The notes under the pieces are model-generated. The model worked only from the letters and a program-made list of their open reading frames with translations, was not told the origin of the DNA and made no database searches. A DNA stretch of 12,787 nucleotides from Treponema sp. (GTDB taxonomy: Bacteria > Spirochaetota > Spirochaetia > Treponematales > Treponemataceae), in the NCBI GenBank assembly GCA_022510885.1, contig JAFLSP010000041.1, forward strand, positions 1 to 12,787, written 5' to 3'. A program made the position numbers and the translations under genes. Below, piece after piece: positions 12,600 to 12,787 of this stretch. How positions within the stretch are numbered: position 1 is the stretch's first letter; each line of letters starts with the position of its first letter.

Positions 12600-12628
12600 A
12601 CTATATACGAACGCAAAAAAAATGTCAA
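12600..12628 (-). promoter_or_regulatory. Dedicated promoter of the 5S rRNA gene
   Basis: Reading leftward, a perfect TTGACA (12628-12623), a 17-bp spacer with T8, and TATAGT (12605-12600, 5/6) predict +1 at 12593-12594, which coincides with the deduced 5' end of 5S. Confidence 0.8.
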
Positions 12629-12651
12629 GCGGGTACGGAAAAAAAGTGCGA

Positions 12652-12680
12652 TGTACAAAACCGTTTTTTGCGAGTATACT
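12652..12680 (+). promoter_or_regulatory. Predicted promoter of the rightward gene at the window edge
   Basis: TGTACA (12652-12657, 4/6) and a perfect TATACT (12675-12680) are separated by 17 bp. The predicted +1 is near 12687, giving a ~62-nt leader with GAGG (12738-12741) seven bases before the ATG at 12749. Confidence 0.5.
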
Positions 12681-12748
12681 TGTGCGGAGAGCGCCGTTGC
12701 CGCAAGCCCGTGGACGGACGGCACGACTTTGCAGATTGAGGCGGACGC

Positions 12749-12787
12749 ATGGTGGAAAACGAGATAAAGTTCCTGCTCTATACGACT
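12749..12787 (+). CDS. 5' end of a gene, possibly RhuM-family
   Basis: Only 13 codons are in the window, encoding MVENEIKFLLYTT before the sequence ends. The N/E-x-I-K-F-LLY pattern resembles the N-terminus of RhuM-family proteins (annotated as virulence or death-on-curing-associated proteins, often in accessory regions), but 13 residues cannot prove it. The promoter and GAGG site support a real gene start. Confidence 0.45.
   Translation, partial: MVENEIKFLLYTT

Larger units (their letters stand above)
12353..12748. other. 396-bp non-coding region carrying the 5S rRNA unit
   Basis: Apart from the 5S gene and its signals, 12353-12440 should hold the ychF promoter. A leftward CATACC (12376-12371) about 18 bp before the ATG is the only -10-like sequence I found, and it is weak. 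12601-12748 contains divergent promoters for 5S (leftward) and for the gene beginning at 12749 (rightward). No 23S rRNA sequence is seen. Confidence 0.7.

Noticed and set aside
1..12787. CRISPR array, tRNA genes, prophage or insertion sequences
   Set aside because: No regularly spaced direct repeats, cloverleaf-like sequences, integrase or transposase motifs were seen on either strand.

Overview
The window reads as a chromosomal segment of a spirochaete, most likely a GC-rich Treponema relative. This rests on protein character (short relaxed lipoboxes such as VSSC, a small outer-membrane-like protein ending in Phe, general family resemblance) and was not tested by any search. There is no CRISPR array, insertion sequence or tRNA. 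The only structural RNA is a single 5S rRNA gene at the right end.

Layout, left to right. (1) 58-1466, rightward: a PilZ-domain protein overlapping an RlmM/FtsJ-type rRNA 2'-O-methyltransferase. (2) 1583-2521, leftward: metA, whose Glu111 predicts acetyl-CoA use. It diverges from (3) 2570-6580, rightward, a tight four-gene set: an HSL-type alpha/beta hydrolase lacking its Ser and His, a U32 Fe-S protein of the tRNA-hydroxylation type, an exported putative beta-barrel protein, and a metallophosphoesterase lipoprotein. (4) 6577-8394, leftward: an RSH (p)ppGpp synthetase with a ruined hydrolase site and no ACT domain. (5) 8395-9162: a 348-bp control region with an almost ideal sigma-54 promoter and an upstream double dyad, driving an Hsp20 chaperone. 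(6) 9233-10168: a solitary beta-class DNA methyltransferase whose promoter is built into the hsp20 terminator. (7) 11147-10158 and 12352-11216, leftward: an EEP-family nuclease/phosphatase lipoprotein and the YchF ATPase. (8) 12443-12628: a self-contained leftward 5S rRNA unit with promoter and terminator and no 23S gene beside it. (9) 12749 onward: the first 13 codons of a rightward gene whose N-terminus resembles RhuM-family proteins.

The most interesting signals are regulatory or loss-of-function. Several genes have a -10 box 5-10 bp before the start codon and no Shine-Dalgarno sequence, predicting leaderless or near-leaderless mRNAs, while other genes here have good Shine-Dalgarno sites. 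Inverted repeats cover the pilZ start region and the metA/hydrolase divergent promoter. Hsp20 appears to be under sigma-54 and enhancer control. The RSH enzyme appears able to make (p)ppGpp but not degrade it. The 5S gene appears to be transcribed on its own with +1 at the mature 5' end. I see no multi-gene defence or biosynthetic system.
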